Assembly: GCF_938039215.1 (NCBI RefSeq)
Contig: NZ_CALHVI010000056.1
Location: forward strand, 124,001-188,000
Direction of reading: 5' to 3'
DNA from: an uncultured Porphyromonas sp.
GTDB lineage: Bacteria; Bacteroidota; Bacteroidia; Bacteroidales; Porphyromonadaceae
DNA length: 64,000 nucleotides
In this document: positions 34,721 through 43,505 of the stretch, piece by piece
Layout of the letters: every line of letters starts with the position of its first letter
Position numbering within the stretch: position 1 is the stretch's first letter
Position numbers and translations under genes: made by a program
The notes under the pieces: model-generated
What the model saw: only the letters and a program-made list of their open reading frames with translations
Databases searched by the model: none
What the model was told of the DNA's origin: nothing

Positions 34721-35377
34721 CTACTCGAAGATCGAAGAGTAGATGCCGACTAGGGCGAGGACGATGAGTACCAGAGCAACGGATCTATTGATCCACTCCA
34801 AGCTCTTCATCCCAAAGCGTGCAGAGAGCTTCTTGACGATGTAGGTCAAGATGGTCCACCAGAGCATGCAACCAATACCGATACCTGCCATGGCGACAAA
34901 GAACTCGATGAACTGAAGCTTCACAGCTCGCACGAACTCTAGTCGAGCATAGAGGGGGAGGAAGAGCAGGATGATGAAGGGATTGGAGAGGGTGAGAGCA
35001 AATGCTCCCGAGACCTTCTTCACACTGTAGGCGGACTTGAGTCGGTGCGAAGGAGCTGGCTCCTCGTCGTCTGCTGGCGAGACATGACGCGTCAGCAGGA
35101 TGACACAGAAGCCAAGGATGAGGATACTTCCTCCTAGGCGAAGGGAGCTACTATACTGATCCAGCAGGTTCAGCACGATCCCCACGCCCCAGTAAGCGAT
35201 GAGCCCGTAGACTAGGTCACTAAGCGTTGCCCCAAGCCCTACGAGCATGCCATCACGGCGTCTGCCACGTGTCGTCTCTCTCAGACAGAGTAGACCAGTA
35301 GGACCCATAGGAGCCGATACCAAGATCCCGATAAGTATTCCCTTGGCTAGGGTAAAGAATAGCTCTAGGAGTAACAT
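34721..35377 (-). CDS. LysE family amino-acid exporter
   Basis: This 218-aa membrane protein has five or six helices and the LysE/RhtB hallmark in the N-terminal part, GILIGILVSAPMGPTGLLCLRETTRGRRRDGMLVGLG (here broken by no gap), followed by FALTLSNPFIILLFL. The family exports amino acids; the substrate is not evident. A TATCTTTG box ends 7 bp before its ATG, so the mRNA may be leaderless. It follows MarR by 58 bp, and a regulator-exporter link is possible but the exporter has its own promoter. Confidence 0.87.
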   Translation of the reverse strand: MLLLELFFTLAKGILIGILVSAPMGPTGLLCLRETTRGRRRDGMLVGLGATLSDLVYGLIAYWGVGIVLNLLDQYSSSLRLGGSILILGFCVILLTRHVSPADDEEPAPSHRLKSAYSVKKVSGAFALTLSNPFIILLFLPLYARLEFVRAVKLQFIEFFVAMAGIGIGCMLWWTILTYIVKKLSARFGMKSLEWINRSVALVLIVLALVGIYSSIFE

Positions 35378-35384
35378 AGGTAGG

Positions 35385-35392
35385 CAAAGATA
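35385..35392 (-). promoter_or_regulatory. -7 box (TATCTTTG) directly before lysE
   Basis: Minus strand TATCTTTG, ending 7 bp before the LysE ATG at 35377. With the usual distance from the -7 box to transcription start, the transcript would begin at or within a few bases of the start codon. Confidence 0.5.
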
Positions 35393-35435
35393 GTCATTCT
35401 TAGCAACGTATAAGACCTCGGGGCAAGTACTTACC

Positions 35436-36134
35436 CTAGATCTCGGGGCGATGATGCTGGGAGGAGTCTGGCTTGAAGTGGCGAAGCAGTTCGCCTAGGT
35501 CTGTATCATTCTTAGCCACAGGGAGCGTAGAGAGAGCGTCACAGAGATAGTGCAGCAGGAAGTCGAGGGTCGCCTGCTGTCGCTCCGCCAGTGGGGCGGA
35601 GATCAGCTGAGCCGCCGTGTGCAGCTGGGGGAAGACCTTCATCAGCTCAGCACGTCCACTCGGCGTGATGGAGACGAGCACACTCCTTCGATCTCGTTCA
35701 TCAGGACGCTCTTCGACCAACCCCTTAGCTACAAGCCTACGGATGACTTCTGCACCAGAGGTCTTCTCCATAGCGTTGAGGCTATTGAGTTCGGTCTTGG
35801 AATGGGGTTCTCCGCTGAATAGGCTAGCGAGATAGGAGTACTCTTCCTCGCTTTGCAGATGCTGCGAGGCGAAAAGTGCTCGCTTGATATAGCCCTTGGA
35901 GTAGCGATGTAGGAGGCTGAGGTGGCGGGCAATGGATACCTCCCGAGGACTACGCGAAGGACGTGGAGCAGCAGGAGCATCTGGGGAGGAAGATCTAAGC
36001 GCGTGCTCTCCCTCCTGCATGCTCTGGACGAAGACGAGGAAGCTCTTCAGACTGAGCTCCTCTTCATCAGGGAAGGACTGCTCAAAAAGCTCGATGTAAT
36101 CAAGGAGTTCGTTTAGGAGTCGTTTGCTTTTCAT
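35436..36134 (-). CDS. MarR family transcriptional regulator
   Basis: The 232-aa protein has a winged-helix domain in its central part: LNSLNAMEKTSGAEVIRRLVAKGLVEERPDERDRRSVLVSITPSG covers the recognition helix and the wing (written here in two blocks, LNSLNAMEKTSGAEVIRRL and VAKGLVEERPDERDRR). It is longer than typical MarR proteins (about 150 aa) because of an N-terminal extension of some 90 residues with a Pro/Ser-rich linker and a C-terminal tail. It begins inside the last 35 bp of the DUF5106 gene, so translation is probably coupled. Its target and ligand are unknown; the adjacent LysE gene is the obvious candidate. Confidence 0.82.
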   Translation of the reverse strand: MKSKRLLNELLDYIELFEQSFPDEEELSLKSFLVFVQSMQEGEHALRSSSPDAPAAPRPSRSPREVSIARHLSLLHRYSKGYIKRALFASQHLQSEEEYSYLASLFSGEPHSKTELNSLNAMEKTSGAEVIRRLVAKGLVEERPDERDRRSVLVSITPSGRAELMKVFPQLHTAAQLISAPLAERQQATLDFLLHYLCDALSTLPVAKNDTDLGELLRHFKPDSSQHHRPEI

Positions 36135-37026
36135 AGATGTTCAGGTAAGAGGCCACCTTAGGTATGGTGGTATTCCTAAGGAGGACGGTTTTCTTCTGAT
36201 CAAGTAAATAGAGTACACTGCCTCGGGAGAGGTCATAGCGACGCTGCACAGCGATGAGCCCTGCAGAGTCTGGGCCAAGGATAGCCCCAGCAAAGAGGCT
36301 ACGCTGGAGGGAGTCGGGTCTCATCTGACCCGTATAGATCACCAGGGGCTGAAGAGTACGCTTCTGGATCAGTCCTTGGAGTGCCTTATCAGCTTTGAGT
36401 TCGGAAGCCCACGTACGCTCATGTCGATCCGAATCAACCTGTAGAAGCAGGAGCGTATAGGGAGCCTTGACCTCGGAGAGTCTCATGAGGCTCGTATCGT
36501 TCGTATAGAAGCGGAAGTCTTGAGCGGTAGAGCCTACCCGATTGTGCTGGAGCCGTACGAGAGCGAGCAGAGCCTCTACCCGTCGGGCAGAGTCGATCTT
36601 CATGGATTTCCGCTCCCAGTCGAGGATGAAGCTATAGAGACGCTCATCATAGAGCGGGCTCTCGGGGCGGAAGAGCTGATCTCGGTAGGTAGAGAGAGCA
36701 AGAGTTAAGCCTTCATCTCCGAAGGCTTCCAGAGAGCGTAGGAGGCTACGACGCACCTGAGCGGTAGGAGCTCCTTGGATCAGGCCACAGAAGTCCTTGA
36801 CCTTGTGGGCAAGGAGGCTATCCGAGGTCGTAGGCTGAGCCTCCTCACGATCCCAATAGTGATCGATGAGGTAGCTCTGTCGCTCTCGAGCAGAGGTAAG
36901 ATGATTAGGGATGACGACCTCCCCGAGGGATGTCGTCTGCACCTTCGGCCGGCAAGAGGCGAAGGCTACAAGAAGCACTAGGAAGAGGCTAAGGAGATGT
37001 ATGGTGCGATCCGATCCCCTACTCAT
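36100..37026 (-). CDS. DUF5106/thioredoxin-like lipoprotein
   Basis: The 308-aa product has a lipoprotein signal (LLSLFLVLLVAFASC). The segment SYLIDHYWDREEAQPTT resembles the DUF5106 domain found before TlpA-like thioredoxin domains in Bacteroidota. The C-terminal half has a thioredoxin-like pattern (LLLLQVDSDRHERTW, LQPLVIYTG, VLYLLDQKKTVLLRN), but the CxxC redox motif is absent, so it is not expected to be an active thiol oxidoreductase. ATG 37026 overlaps the GT2 stop by 8 bp; a longer in-frame start at 37107 lies within the GT2 gene and is rejected. Family assignment is moderate. Confidence 0.65.
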   Translation of the reverse strand: MSRGSDRTIHLLSLFLVLLVAFASCRPKVQTTSLGEVVIPNHLTSARERQSYLIDHYWDREEAQPTTSDSLLAHKVKDFCGLIQGAPTAQVRRSLLRSLEAFGDEGLTLALSTYRDQLFRPESPLYDERLYSFILDWERKSMKIDSARRVEALLALVRLQHNRVGSTAQDFRFYTNDTSLMRLSEVKAPYTLLLLQVDSDRHERTWASELKADKALQGLIQKRTLQPLVIYTGQMRPDSLQRSLFAGAILGPDSAGLIAVQRRYDLSRGSVLYLLDQKKTVLLRNTTIPKVASYLNIYEKQTTPKRTP

Positions 37027-38008
37027 AGAAATTATCCTTGAAGGCGATGAACTCCCTTCTACGTAGCACGTACTTCCCCCACCAAGCTCTGAGGAAGCCT
37101 GAGCCATAGCCCCAGAGCTGGATGAAGCAGGCTACTGGAGCCAGCAGAGCTACACTGAGCGAGCGACCTGCTCGGTGGTAAGCATCGACAAAGAAGATGA
37201 CTGCGAGCAAAAGCAAGCCTACATGTCCGATCCTAACAAGCAGGGCTACCACCGAAGCGATCGTGAAGAGAGCAGGTAGGAGATGTACTAGTCGGGTGCT
37301 CCCTGGGTGTCGTGTCTCGAGGTGGATACGAGCGATCCCTGAGTTGTGCACCTGCTTGAAGAACTTCTTGAAGTCTACCCTACGCTTGTGGTAGACGAAG
37401 GCCTCAGAGATGAGTGCTGTGCTATGGCCTTGCTCCAGAAGGCGCAGGCTGAAGTCTATATCCTCACCGAAGCGCATCCCTTCGTCGAAGCCCCCGAGCT
37501 GAAGGTAGACCGAGCGACGGCACCCGAGGTTGAAGCTACGGGGCTTGAACTTCTCCATCCCATCGGCACTACCCCCACGGATCCCGCCCGTAGTCAGGGG
37601 CGAAGTCATCGCATAGTTGATCGCCTTCTGCACGGGAGAGAAGTCATCCGAAGCGGCATCAGGTCCACCGAAGGCATCTACTGGATAGCGCTCCAGATAC
37701 TTGTCTACAGCCGTCAGATAGCCCGAGGGAAGGACCACATCGGAGTCGAGGATGAGGAGATACTCCCCAGAAGCCTCTCGTGCTCCTAGGTTGCGTGCCT
37801 TCGATGGTCCTCCATTGGGTACGGCGATATAGCGCAGGGCCGGGAGCTGAGAGCGGAAGCTCTCCACTACCTGCTCGCTACTGATCTGAGAGCCATCCTC
37901 CACGATGACGACCTCATAGTCGAAGACCTCCTGCTGAGTGAGGCTCTCTAGGAGCTCTCTGATCTCATCAGGGCGGTTGTAGACAGGGATGATGAAGCTA
38001 TAGCGCAT
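37019..38008 (-). CDS. family 2 glycosyltransferase with C-terminal membrane helices
   Basis: The 329-aa protein has the GT-A fold of family 2: FIIPVYNRPDEIRELLESL at the N terminus, VIVEDGSQISSEQVVE, GGPSKARNLGA and LILDSDVVLP (the DxD metal site), and FGEDIDFSLRLLEQG (the ED catalytic region). Two hydrophobic helices near residues 240-275 anchor it in the inner membrane. It probably adds a sugar to a surface polysaccharide or glycolipid. It follows cysS by 6 bp and overlaps the DUF5106 gene, so these genes form one run. Confidence 0.88.
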   Translation of the reverse strand: MRYSFIIPVYNRPDEIRELLESLTQQEVFDYEVVIVEDGSQISSEQVVESFRSQLPALRYIAVPNGGPSKARNLGAREASGEYLLILDSDVVLPSGYLTAVDKYLERYPVDAFGGPDAASDDFSPVQKAINYAMTSPLTTGGIRGGSADGMEKFKPRSFNLGCRRSVYLQLGGFDEGMRFGEDIDFSLRLLEQGHSTALISEAFVYHKRRVDFKKFFKQVHNSGIARIHLETRHPGSTRLVHLLPALFTIASVVALLVRIGHVGLLLLAVIFFVDAYHRAGRSLSVALLAPVACFIQLWGYGSGFLRAWWGKYVLRRREFIAFKDNFYE

Positions 38009-38014
38009 AGGGCT

Positions 38015-39493
38015 CTAGGCTAGCGACCATTCGGTGCCCTCCTTCGTATCCTTGATCACGAAGCCGAGGGCGGTGAGTTCGTCTCGGATCTTGTCTGAGG
38101 TAGCCCAGTCCTTACGGCTCTTAGCCTCCTGACGGAGGGAGAGCAGGAGGTCAATAGCCCCCTTGAAGGCATCGCTCGAAGCTCCTTCGCTGAGGCGCTC
38201 GTCTCTGAGGCCCAGCAGGTCATGCAGGAAGAGACGGTAGCTCGTGCGTAGCTCCTCTAGATCTTCGGCCGTGATGGTGGCCTGCTTGTGATGGACAGAA
38301 TTGATGATGCGGGTAGCATCGAAGAGCTCTGCGATGACGATCGGCGTATTTAGGTCGTCATTGAGGGCGGCATAGGCACGTTCCTTCAGTCCACGAGCCT
38401 CAGGGAGGCTGGTCTCGGACGAAGGCTGGAGGCCGTCGAGGAGGGCATCGGCATCGAGGAGACGCTGGAGCCCCTTCTCAGCTGCCTTCAGAGCCTCGTT
38501 GCTGAAGTCTACCGTACCACGGTAGTGAGCGCTGAGGATGAAGAAGCGGATGGTCATCGGGCTGTAAGCCTGATCCAGCTGCTTATTCTCACCCGTGAAG
38601 AATTCATCCAGCGTGATGAAGTTCCCCAGTGACTTACCCATCTTCTGCCCGTTGATGGTGATCATATTGTTGTGCATCCAGTAGTGCACCATCGCTTCAC
38701 CCCCCTGCGAGGCCTTCGCTTGTGCGATCTCACACTCATGGTGGGGGAAGACGAGGTCCATGCCACCTCCGTGGATGTCGAACTGCTCCCCGAGGTACTT
38801 ACGACCCATCGCCGTACATTCGGCATGCCAGCCAGGGAAGCCTTCGCCCCAAGGGCTAGGCCAGCGCATGATGTGCTCAGGCTGTGCCTTCTTCCAGAGA
38901 GCAAAGTCCAGCGGGCCTCGCTTCTCACTCTGCCCGTCGAGCTCTCGAGTATTGGAGAGCATGTCCTCGATACGACGGCCGCTGAGTTCGCCGTAGTTGA
39001 AGCTCTTGTCGTACTTCTCTACATCGAAGTAGACCGACCCACCACTCTCGTACGCTAGGCCTGCATCGAGGATCTGCTGGGTGAGCGCTATCTGCTCGAT
39101 GATGTGCCCCGAGGCCATGGGCTCGATGCTCGGAGGTAGTACACCGAGCTTATCCATAGCTTGATGGTAGCGGGTGAGGTAGTACTGGACGACTTCCATC
39201 GGCTCCAGCTGCTCCAGACGGGCCTTCTTAGCGATCTTGTCTTCGCCTTCGTCGGCATCATGCTCGAGGTGACCTACATCGGTGATATTACGCACATAGC
39301 GCACCTTGTACCCCAAGTGCATGAGGTAGCGGAAGAGGATATCAAAGGTGATCGCTGGGCGGGCATGCCCTAGGTGTGCATCTCCATAGACCGTAGGGCC
39401 ACAGACATAGAGTCCCACATGGGGGGCTTGGAGCGGGATGAACTGCTCCTTCTTGCGATGGAGCGTATTATAGATGGATAATGGGTGCTGCAT
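38015..39493 (-). CDS. cysS: cysteinyl-tRNA synthetase
   Basis: The 492-aa class I synthetase charges tRNACys. The HIGH-type motif (GDAHLGHARPAITFDILF) follows the zinc-site YVCGPTVYG, the other Zn ligands are in HAECTAMGRKYLG and FPHHECEIAQ, and the KMSKS loop appears as KMGKSLGNF. The C-terminal helical domain ends in the usual KDTKEGTEW. ATG 39493 (MQHPLSIYN) is chosen because the -7 box at 39517-39524 lies inside the longer in-frame extension starting at 39562. Confidence 0.96.
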   Translation of the reverse strand: MQHPLSIYNTLHRKKEQFIPLQAPHVGLYVCGPTVYGDAHLGHARPAITFDILFRYLMHLGYKVRYVRNITDVGHLEHDADEGEDKIAKKARLEQLEPMEVVQYYLTRYHQAMDKLGVLPPSIEPMASGHIIEQIALTQQILDAGLAYESGGSVYFDVEKYDKSFNYGELSGRRIEDMLSNTRELDGQSEKRGPLDFALWKKAQPEHIMRWPSPWGEGFPGWHAECTAMGRKYLGEQFDIHGGGMDLVFPHHECEIAQAKASQGGEAMVHYWMHNNMITINGQKMGKSLGNFITLDEFFTGENKQLDQAYSPMTIRFFILSAHYRGTVDFSNEALKAAEKGLQRLLDADALLDGLQPSSETSLPEARGLKERAYAALNDDLNTPIVIAELFDATRIINSVHHKQATITAEDLEELRTSYRLFLHDLLGLRDERLSEGASSDAFKGAIDLLLSLRQEAKSRKDWATSDKIRDELTALGFVIKDTKEGTEWSLA

Positions 39494-39516
39494 CTGTCGT
39501 ATATGATTACTTTCTA

Positions 39517-39524
39517 CAAAGATA
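39517..39524 (-). promoter_or_regulatory. -7 box (TATCTTTG) upstream of cysS
   Basis: Minus strand TATCTTTG, 23 bp before ATG 39493; it fixes the short start of cysS. Confidence 0.5.
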
Positions 39525-39610
39525 ATGATATTGTCGGCTTGGCTGATGAGCCCGTTCCTCACGGAGTGGAGCTATCGAAGACGGGGGCTCAACGTGGTGA
39601 AGACGCTCCT

Positions 39611-39698
39611 ACCCCATACATGGCTCCCTCGGGTGACCCATTCATGGGTCGCAGGAATACCCCATTCATGGGTTCCCGTCGCGACCCATGAATGGGTA
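39611..39698 (-). repeat. four-palindrome element G (24-bp pitch) upstream of cysS
   Basis: Four near-palindromes of form GACCCA-N4-TGGGTC are centred at 39618.5, 39642.5, 39666.5 and 39690.5, exactly 24 bp apart with 8-bp linkers. Central dinucleotides and flanks give the order ATAC, TTC, TTC, GAA on the plus strand. Read on the minus strand, toward cysS, the order ends with the GTA-type unit, as it does in element F toward its downstream gene. It lies about 87 bp before the cysS -7 box. Confidence 0.9.
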
Positions 39699-39710
39699 GT
39701 AAAACTTCGG

Positions 39711-41090
39711 CTAAGCGAGGCGAGCAACGATCCGCCTGAAGCGTCCTCTCAAGAGGAGCCCTAGCACAAGCAGGCTGATCGGGAAGGCTGACCAGATCGC
39801 CGTGAGCTGGATCGCTCCACCATCCAGACCAAGGCCGAAGCCAAAGAGCGTACTCAGGCAAGGAGCTAGACCTAGGTGAACCATACAGGCATAGAGTGCC
39901 ATGGGCTTCACATCCTCCATACCTCTCAAGGCATTGCTATAGATGACCTGCAGAGCATCGGCAGGCTGGTAGAGCGCCATCGGCACCACAGCAAGGGCCG
40001 TCATCAAGATGATCTCTGCATCGTCACTGAAGATATACCCTAGGGAGTCTCGGGTGAGGATGATCCCAAGGAGCACGACGAAGGCAGCGAGTTCGGCTAG
40101 AAGCAATCCACTTCGCACAACTCGGCGGATCTCCCCTTGGTCTCCCCGACTATGGGCGGCACTCACGAGGATCGTCGTCGCAGCTCCGATGCCATAGTAG
40201 ACGAGGAAGCCCAGATTGGTGAGCGTGCAGACGATCTGATGGACAGCTAAGGGATATTCCCCGAGGGGTGTAACGATGATGACGGCGAAGGTCCATGCCC
40301 CAGCTTCTACCCCTGTCTGTATCCCGATCGGGAGACCTAGGCGGAAAAGACGACCGAAGTAAGCTGGCAGGAAGCGACGCTCCAGACAAGCTCGATAGAC
40401 GGCACGTAGACTTCGGCTGGCATGGAGCACGACCCAGAGTGCCACGAGCATATAGATACGGGAGAGGAGCGTAGAGAGTCCCGCCCCGAAGAGTCCCAAC
40501 TCGGGGCAGCCCCACTTCCCAAAGATCAGAAGGTAGTTCCCGAGGATATTGAGGAGATTAGAACTAAGGATGATCCACATGGGCACCATCGTTCGCCCTA
40601 TCCCATCGAAGAACTGTTTCATCCCAGCCGAAGCCATGAAGATGACCAGCGAGGTAAGCTGTAGGAAGAAATAAGGCCGAATAAGGGGGACGAGCGACTC
40701 GGGCACACGGAAAAGATCCATCCCCGCATAGATCCCGAGGAGGGACAATAGGAGCCCAAGAGTGATCAGGAGATTGAGCTGAGTACTATGACGGAGTAGT
40801 CGCCCCAGACGGGTAGCATCTGAGCGGGCATGTGCCTTCGCTATGAGCGGAGTGAGGCCATAAGAGAAGCCCAGCCCGAGGATGAAGAAGAGTGCATAGA
40901 TATTATTCACGAAGGAGGCTGCAGCAAGCGCATCCGTATGATACTTACCGATCATGATCGTATCGGCGAAGTTCACGAATATGATCCCCAGCTGGCCTAG
41001 GATAATGGGGGTACCTATGCGAAAGAGCTGTCCCAAGGTCGAGGACTGCTCCGAGAGGTAGGCTTGTAGAGAGTGGAGGTACTTCATCAT
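39711..41090 (-). CDS. MATE family multidrug/metabolite efflux protein
   Basis: This 459-aa protein has the twelve-helix MATE layout in two homologous halves. The first half shows IGTPIILGQLGIIFVNFADT and ALAAASFVNNIYALFFILGLG; the second shows LGLPIGIQTGVEAGAWTFAV and AVHQIVCTLTNLGFLVYYGIG. Such proteins export cationic compounds by H+ or Na+ exchange; the substrate is unknown. A TATCTTTG box lies 13 bp before the ATG, implying a very short leader. It ends just before repeat element G. Confidence 0.9.
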   Translation of the reverse strand: MMKYLHSLQAYLSEQSSTLGQLFRIGTPIILGQLGIIFVNFADTIMIGKYHTDALAAASFVNNIYALFFILGLGFSYGLTPLIAKAHARSDATRLGRLLRHSTQLNLLITLGLLLSLLGIYAGMDLFRVPESLVPLIRPYFFLQLTSLVIFMASAGMKQFFDGIGRTMVPMWIILSSNLLNILGNYLLIFGKWGCPELGLFGAGLSTLLSRIYMLVALWVVLHASRSLRAVYRACLERRFLPAYFGRLFRLGLPIGIQTGVEAGAWTFAVIIVTPLGEYPLAVHQIVCTLTNLGFLVYYGIGAATTILVSAAHSRGDQGEIRRVVRSGLLLAELAAFVVLLGIILTRDSLGYIFSDDAEIILMTALAVVPMALYQPADALQVIYSNALRGMEDVKPMALYACMVHLGLAPCLSTLFGFGLGLDGGAIQLTAIWSAFPISLLVLGLLLRGRFRRIVARLA

Positions 41091-41103
41091 AGTCTTTGGG
41101 GCA

Positions 41104-41111
41104 CAAAGATA
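41104..41111 (-). promoter_or_regulatory. -7 box (TATCTTTG) upstream of the MATE gene
   Basis: Minus strand TATCTTTG ending 13 bp before the ATG at 41090; the leader would be only a few bases. Confidence 0.5.
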
Positions 41112-41296
41112 CGACTCTTCCCTCGCCCCTATCGCTACATGGCTATGAAATCCCCCACCTCAGCAGAGCATACGAGAGGCTCTACTCTTTCCCCAAGAGG
41201 CAGACAGCCTACTACGAACGAGAGCTACCCTCATAAATAGAGCGTCGGTGGCTCCCTCTCTACAAGCTCACGAGAGGATACACCGACAGAGGTCAA

Positions 41297-41343
41297 GGAC
41301 AAAAAGAAGAGGAGCATGGCAAACTGAATTGCCCTGCTCCTCT
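41297..41343 (-). terminator. terminator of the fimbrillin-like gene, with conserved loop
   Basis: On the minus strand the stem AGAGGAGCA...TGCTCCTCT (41308-41343) with one mismatch encloses the core GGCAATTCAGTTTGCC and is followed by TCTTTTTGT. The 16-nt core (41318-41333) is identical to the one at 43779-43794. Confidence 0.85.
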
Positions 41344-41427
41344 CGCAGTTGTATGATCCATCACCTGCGACTGCATAGCTGGCCCTGCCAGCGATTGGTG
41401 CTTAGGATGGTCTCGAGTTATTTACCC

Positions 41428-43257
41428 TTATCGACGGGGAGTAAGGGAAATCAGACAAGGCCAGCTCTTATAGTTATATGAAACACCATCAATCTTCCCC
41501 GTAGGAATACCCAGTTGCTCACGAGACGTTATAGGCTCGAAGTTGACCCCACGTCCATAGATAGAAGTAGGAGTTCCACTAACCCGAGCAGGAATCTCCG
41601 TAGAGTTCCAGATGAAGCCATAGTCACCAAACATTCTGACTGGACCAGAAGCATAATCCTTACGACCTAGCATACGGAAGGAGGCCTTGATATCCTCAGC
41701 ATTGTTGTTATCCCAGTAGTTATCCGTAGCAATTTCACTAATCGCAGGGACAGCCTGATTACCTAGATAACGACACGTGATGGTGAGGTACTGACCAGAG
41801 AACTGATAGCGATAAGCACAGTGACGACCAGGGAGGTTCTCGAAGCGAGATGCATATATCGTATGAGTGCCATCTGCCTTGTAGGTAGCTGTTGCTCTTC
41901 TTGGCTTAGACTCGCCCACAAAGGTGAATTCCTCCGCTTCAACCTGCTTAACACCTGTATCCTTCAGAGAATATCGCCCAATGTGGATTCTGTCACTATC
42001 CTTAAGATTGTCACCAGGGAAGAGACTTGCTAGCTCGCCAGAGGTGAACATACGGTACTTACGACCATCAAGTAGGATCCCCTTATTCAGAGCATTGATA
42101 GCTTCGTCGAATGTATAATAGACGGGATCAGTAGCAGTAGTGGCGACAGGGTCGATCTGAGTAAGATTGGACGTAGGACCACTAACGATCTTCACACGAT
42201 GATCAGGAGCACCAGTGGTGACAAGGTGCTCGATAGGCATCATCCAGCGATTGACATCGATACCCAAGTGATAAGCCTTAGCTGTAGCATAGCCCTGAGT
42301 ACGAACCTTAGGAGCGTCAGCATTAGACCCTGCAGCGAAGATGTGGAAGTCACCGAGAGAGATCTCCGAGCGGAAACCTTCAGCAGGCTTAGCAGACTCA
42401 GGACGAGGCATACCCCACAGCAGGTAGTTCTGTGTAGCATCCACAGCTACAGATACAGAGCGGCTGATCGTCTCCTCTTCAGCTGCTTCATGGGTGAAGA
42501 CCCACTTAGTTTCGCCAGTAGAATAGTCGTAGTAACCAGCGTTAGAGAGAGCGTTAGAGAAGACCTTTAGATCCGAATCGTCCACGTCAATGGCGTGTCT
42601 TGCCTGTCTCGTCTTGTTGCTTACCTTGATATTTAGAAGCGTACCCTGAGGCTTGAAGTCTACAGAGACCTTAGGAGCAGCTTCGCCTACTTCAGCAGCG
42701 ACAGTGAAGGATACCTTATCGAAGGTGAAAGGCATACGTACCTGATAGGGCTTGAGATCCTTGTCAAGCGCTTCATCAGAAGAGAAGTCAACCTGCGTTC
42801 TGTCAGCATTGAGCTTACCACCACCGGTGATACCTGTGATCGTCCAACGCTCACCTGCGACAGGCTTGTTTTCTTCGGCTAGATCTTCGGATGCAGAGCC
42901 AATCGGCTTCAGAGTCAGCGTATGCCCCTGCATCTTGAGCTTGACCTTGCCGTCAACGATCGTAGCGTCCCAGTCGATCTCGGCATAAGCCTTCTTCGTA
43001 CCAGCCTCATTGCTTAGGAAGCAGTGCGTCTTCCAGCTTGAGAGAGCATCATTCGTCGTGCGAGGAGCATCGTGGTTCGTGTCAAAGCTCACTGCACGCA
43101 GTGATTGAGCGCCCTCAGCAGAGCCTTCAAGTGAGAGCGAAATAGTTACGGGATCAGATTCCGAGTGAAGAGGTTCACGAGGCTCTACGGATTCCTTGCT
43201 ACATCCGATCAGAGCGAATGCCCCAAACAAGGGCAACAGCATCTTCTTGAAATTCAT
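41428..43257 (-). CDS. fimbrillin-like lipoprotein (Mfa/FimA-type N terminus)
   Basis: The 609-aa product has a lipoprotein signal (LLPLFGAFALIGCSKES, Cys about residue 19). The following beta-rich region (SDPVTISLSLEGSA, GQ-rich strands, WTITGITGGGKLNAD) resembles Bacteroidota fimbrillin-family subunits, which are lipidated, exported and assembled after Arg-specific cleavage; an R54 (QSLRAVS) is a candidate processing site. The C-terminal 250 residues are aromatic-rich with Cys (HCAYRYQF, TITCRYLG) and do not match a fimbrillin I know; an adhesin or tip role is possible. No fimbrial accessory genes are adjacent. The gene has its own terminator and sits in unusually A/T-rich flanks. Confidence 0.55.
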   Translation of the reverse strand: MNFKKMLLPLFGAFALIGCSKESVEPREPLHSESDPVTISLSLEGSAEGAQSLRAVSFDTNHDAPRTTNDALSSWKTHCFLSNEAGTKKAYAEIDWDATIVDGKVKLKMQGHTLTLKPIGSASEDLAEENKPVAGERWTITGITGGGKLNADRTQVDFSSDEALDKDLKPYQVRMPFTFDKVSFTVAAEVGEAAPKVSVDFKPQGTLLNIKVSNKTRQARHAIDVDDSDLKVFSNALSNAGYYDYSTGETKWVFTHEAAEEETISRSVSVAVDATQNYLLWGMPRPESAKPAEGFRSEISLGDFHIFAAGSNADAPKVRTQGYATAKAYHLGIDVNRWMMPIEHLVTTGAPDHRVKIVSGPTSNLTQIDPVATTATDPVYYTFDEAINALNKGILLDGRKYRMFTSGELASLFPGDNLKDSDRIHIGRYSLKDTGVKQVEAEEFTFVGESKPRRATATYKADGTHTIYASRFENLPGRHCAYRYQFSGQYLTITCRYLGNQAVPAISEIATDNYWDNNNAEDIKASFRMLGRKDYASGPVRMFGDYGFIWNSTEIPARVSGTPTSIYGRGVNFEPITSREQLGIPTGKIDGVSYNYKSWPCLISLTPRR

Positions 43258-43486
43258 TTTCTGAGTTTAATATTACTAATATGTTTCACTACTGACGCTC
43301 CCAGCTTAAGAGCCTTATAAGAGCCTTAGCCGAAGGAGCCACTAGTACAAAAATCTACGATACAAGAGCTACTGGCATTACCTCCGATAGCATACTATGA
43401 ATAATGAGGCACAAGCATCTAGACCGATGCCATAGCCCGAGGGGAGTGTGTACACTTCTTCCTAATTCTATACAGAGTGTAAAAGG

Positions 43487-43505
43487 GAGACACTAATTGT
43501 GTCTC
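43487..43505. promoter_or_regulatory. palindrome upstream of the fimbrillin-like gene
   Basis: GAGACAC and GTGTCTC are exact inverted arms of 7 bp around TAATT, about 230 bp before the start codon. Candidate operator or small hairpin; nothing more can be said. Confidence 0.35.

Larger units (their letters stand above)
41091..41427. other. intergenic region MATE-fimbrillin (337 bp)
   Basis: Contains the MATE -7 box and the terminator of the fimbrillin-like gene at 41308-41343. A plus-strand open frame at 41248-41481 runs through that terminator and is not considered a gene. Confidence 0.6.

Noticed and set aside
36100..37107. Longer start at 37107 for the DUF5106 lipoprotein
   Set aside because: It would overlap the GT2 coding region by about 90 bp and bury the lipoprotein signal; ATG 37026 fits.
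41248..41481. 77-codon plus-strand open frame
   Set aside because: It crosses a terminator and overlaps the end of the fimbrillin-like gene in antisense.
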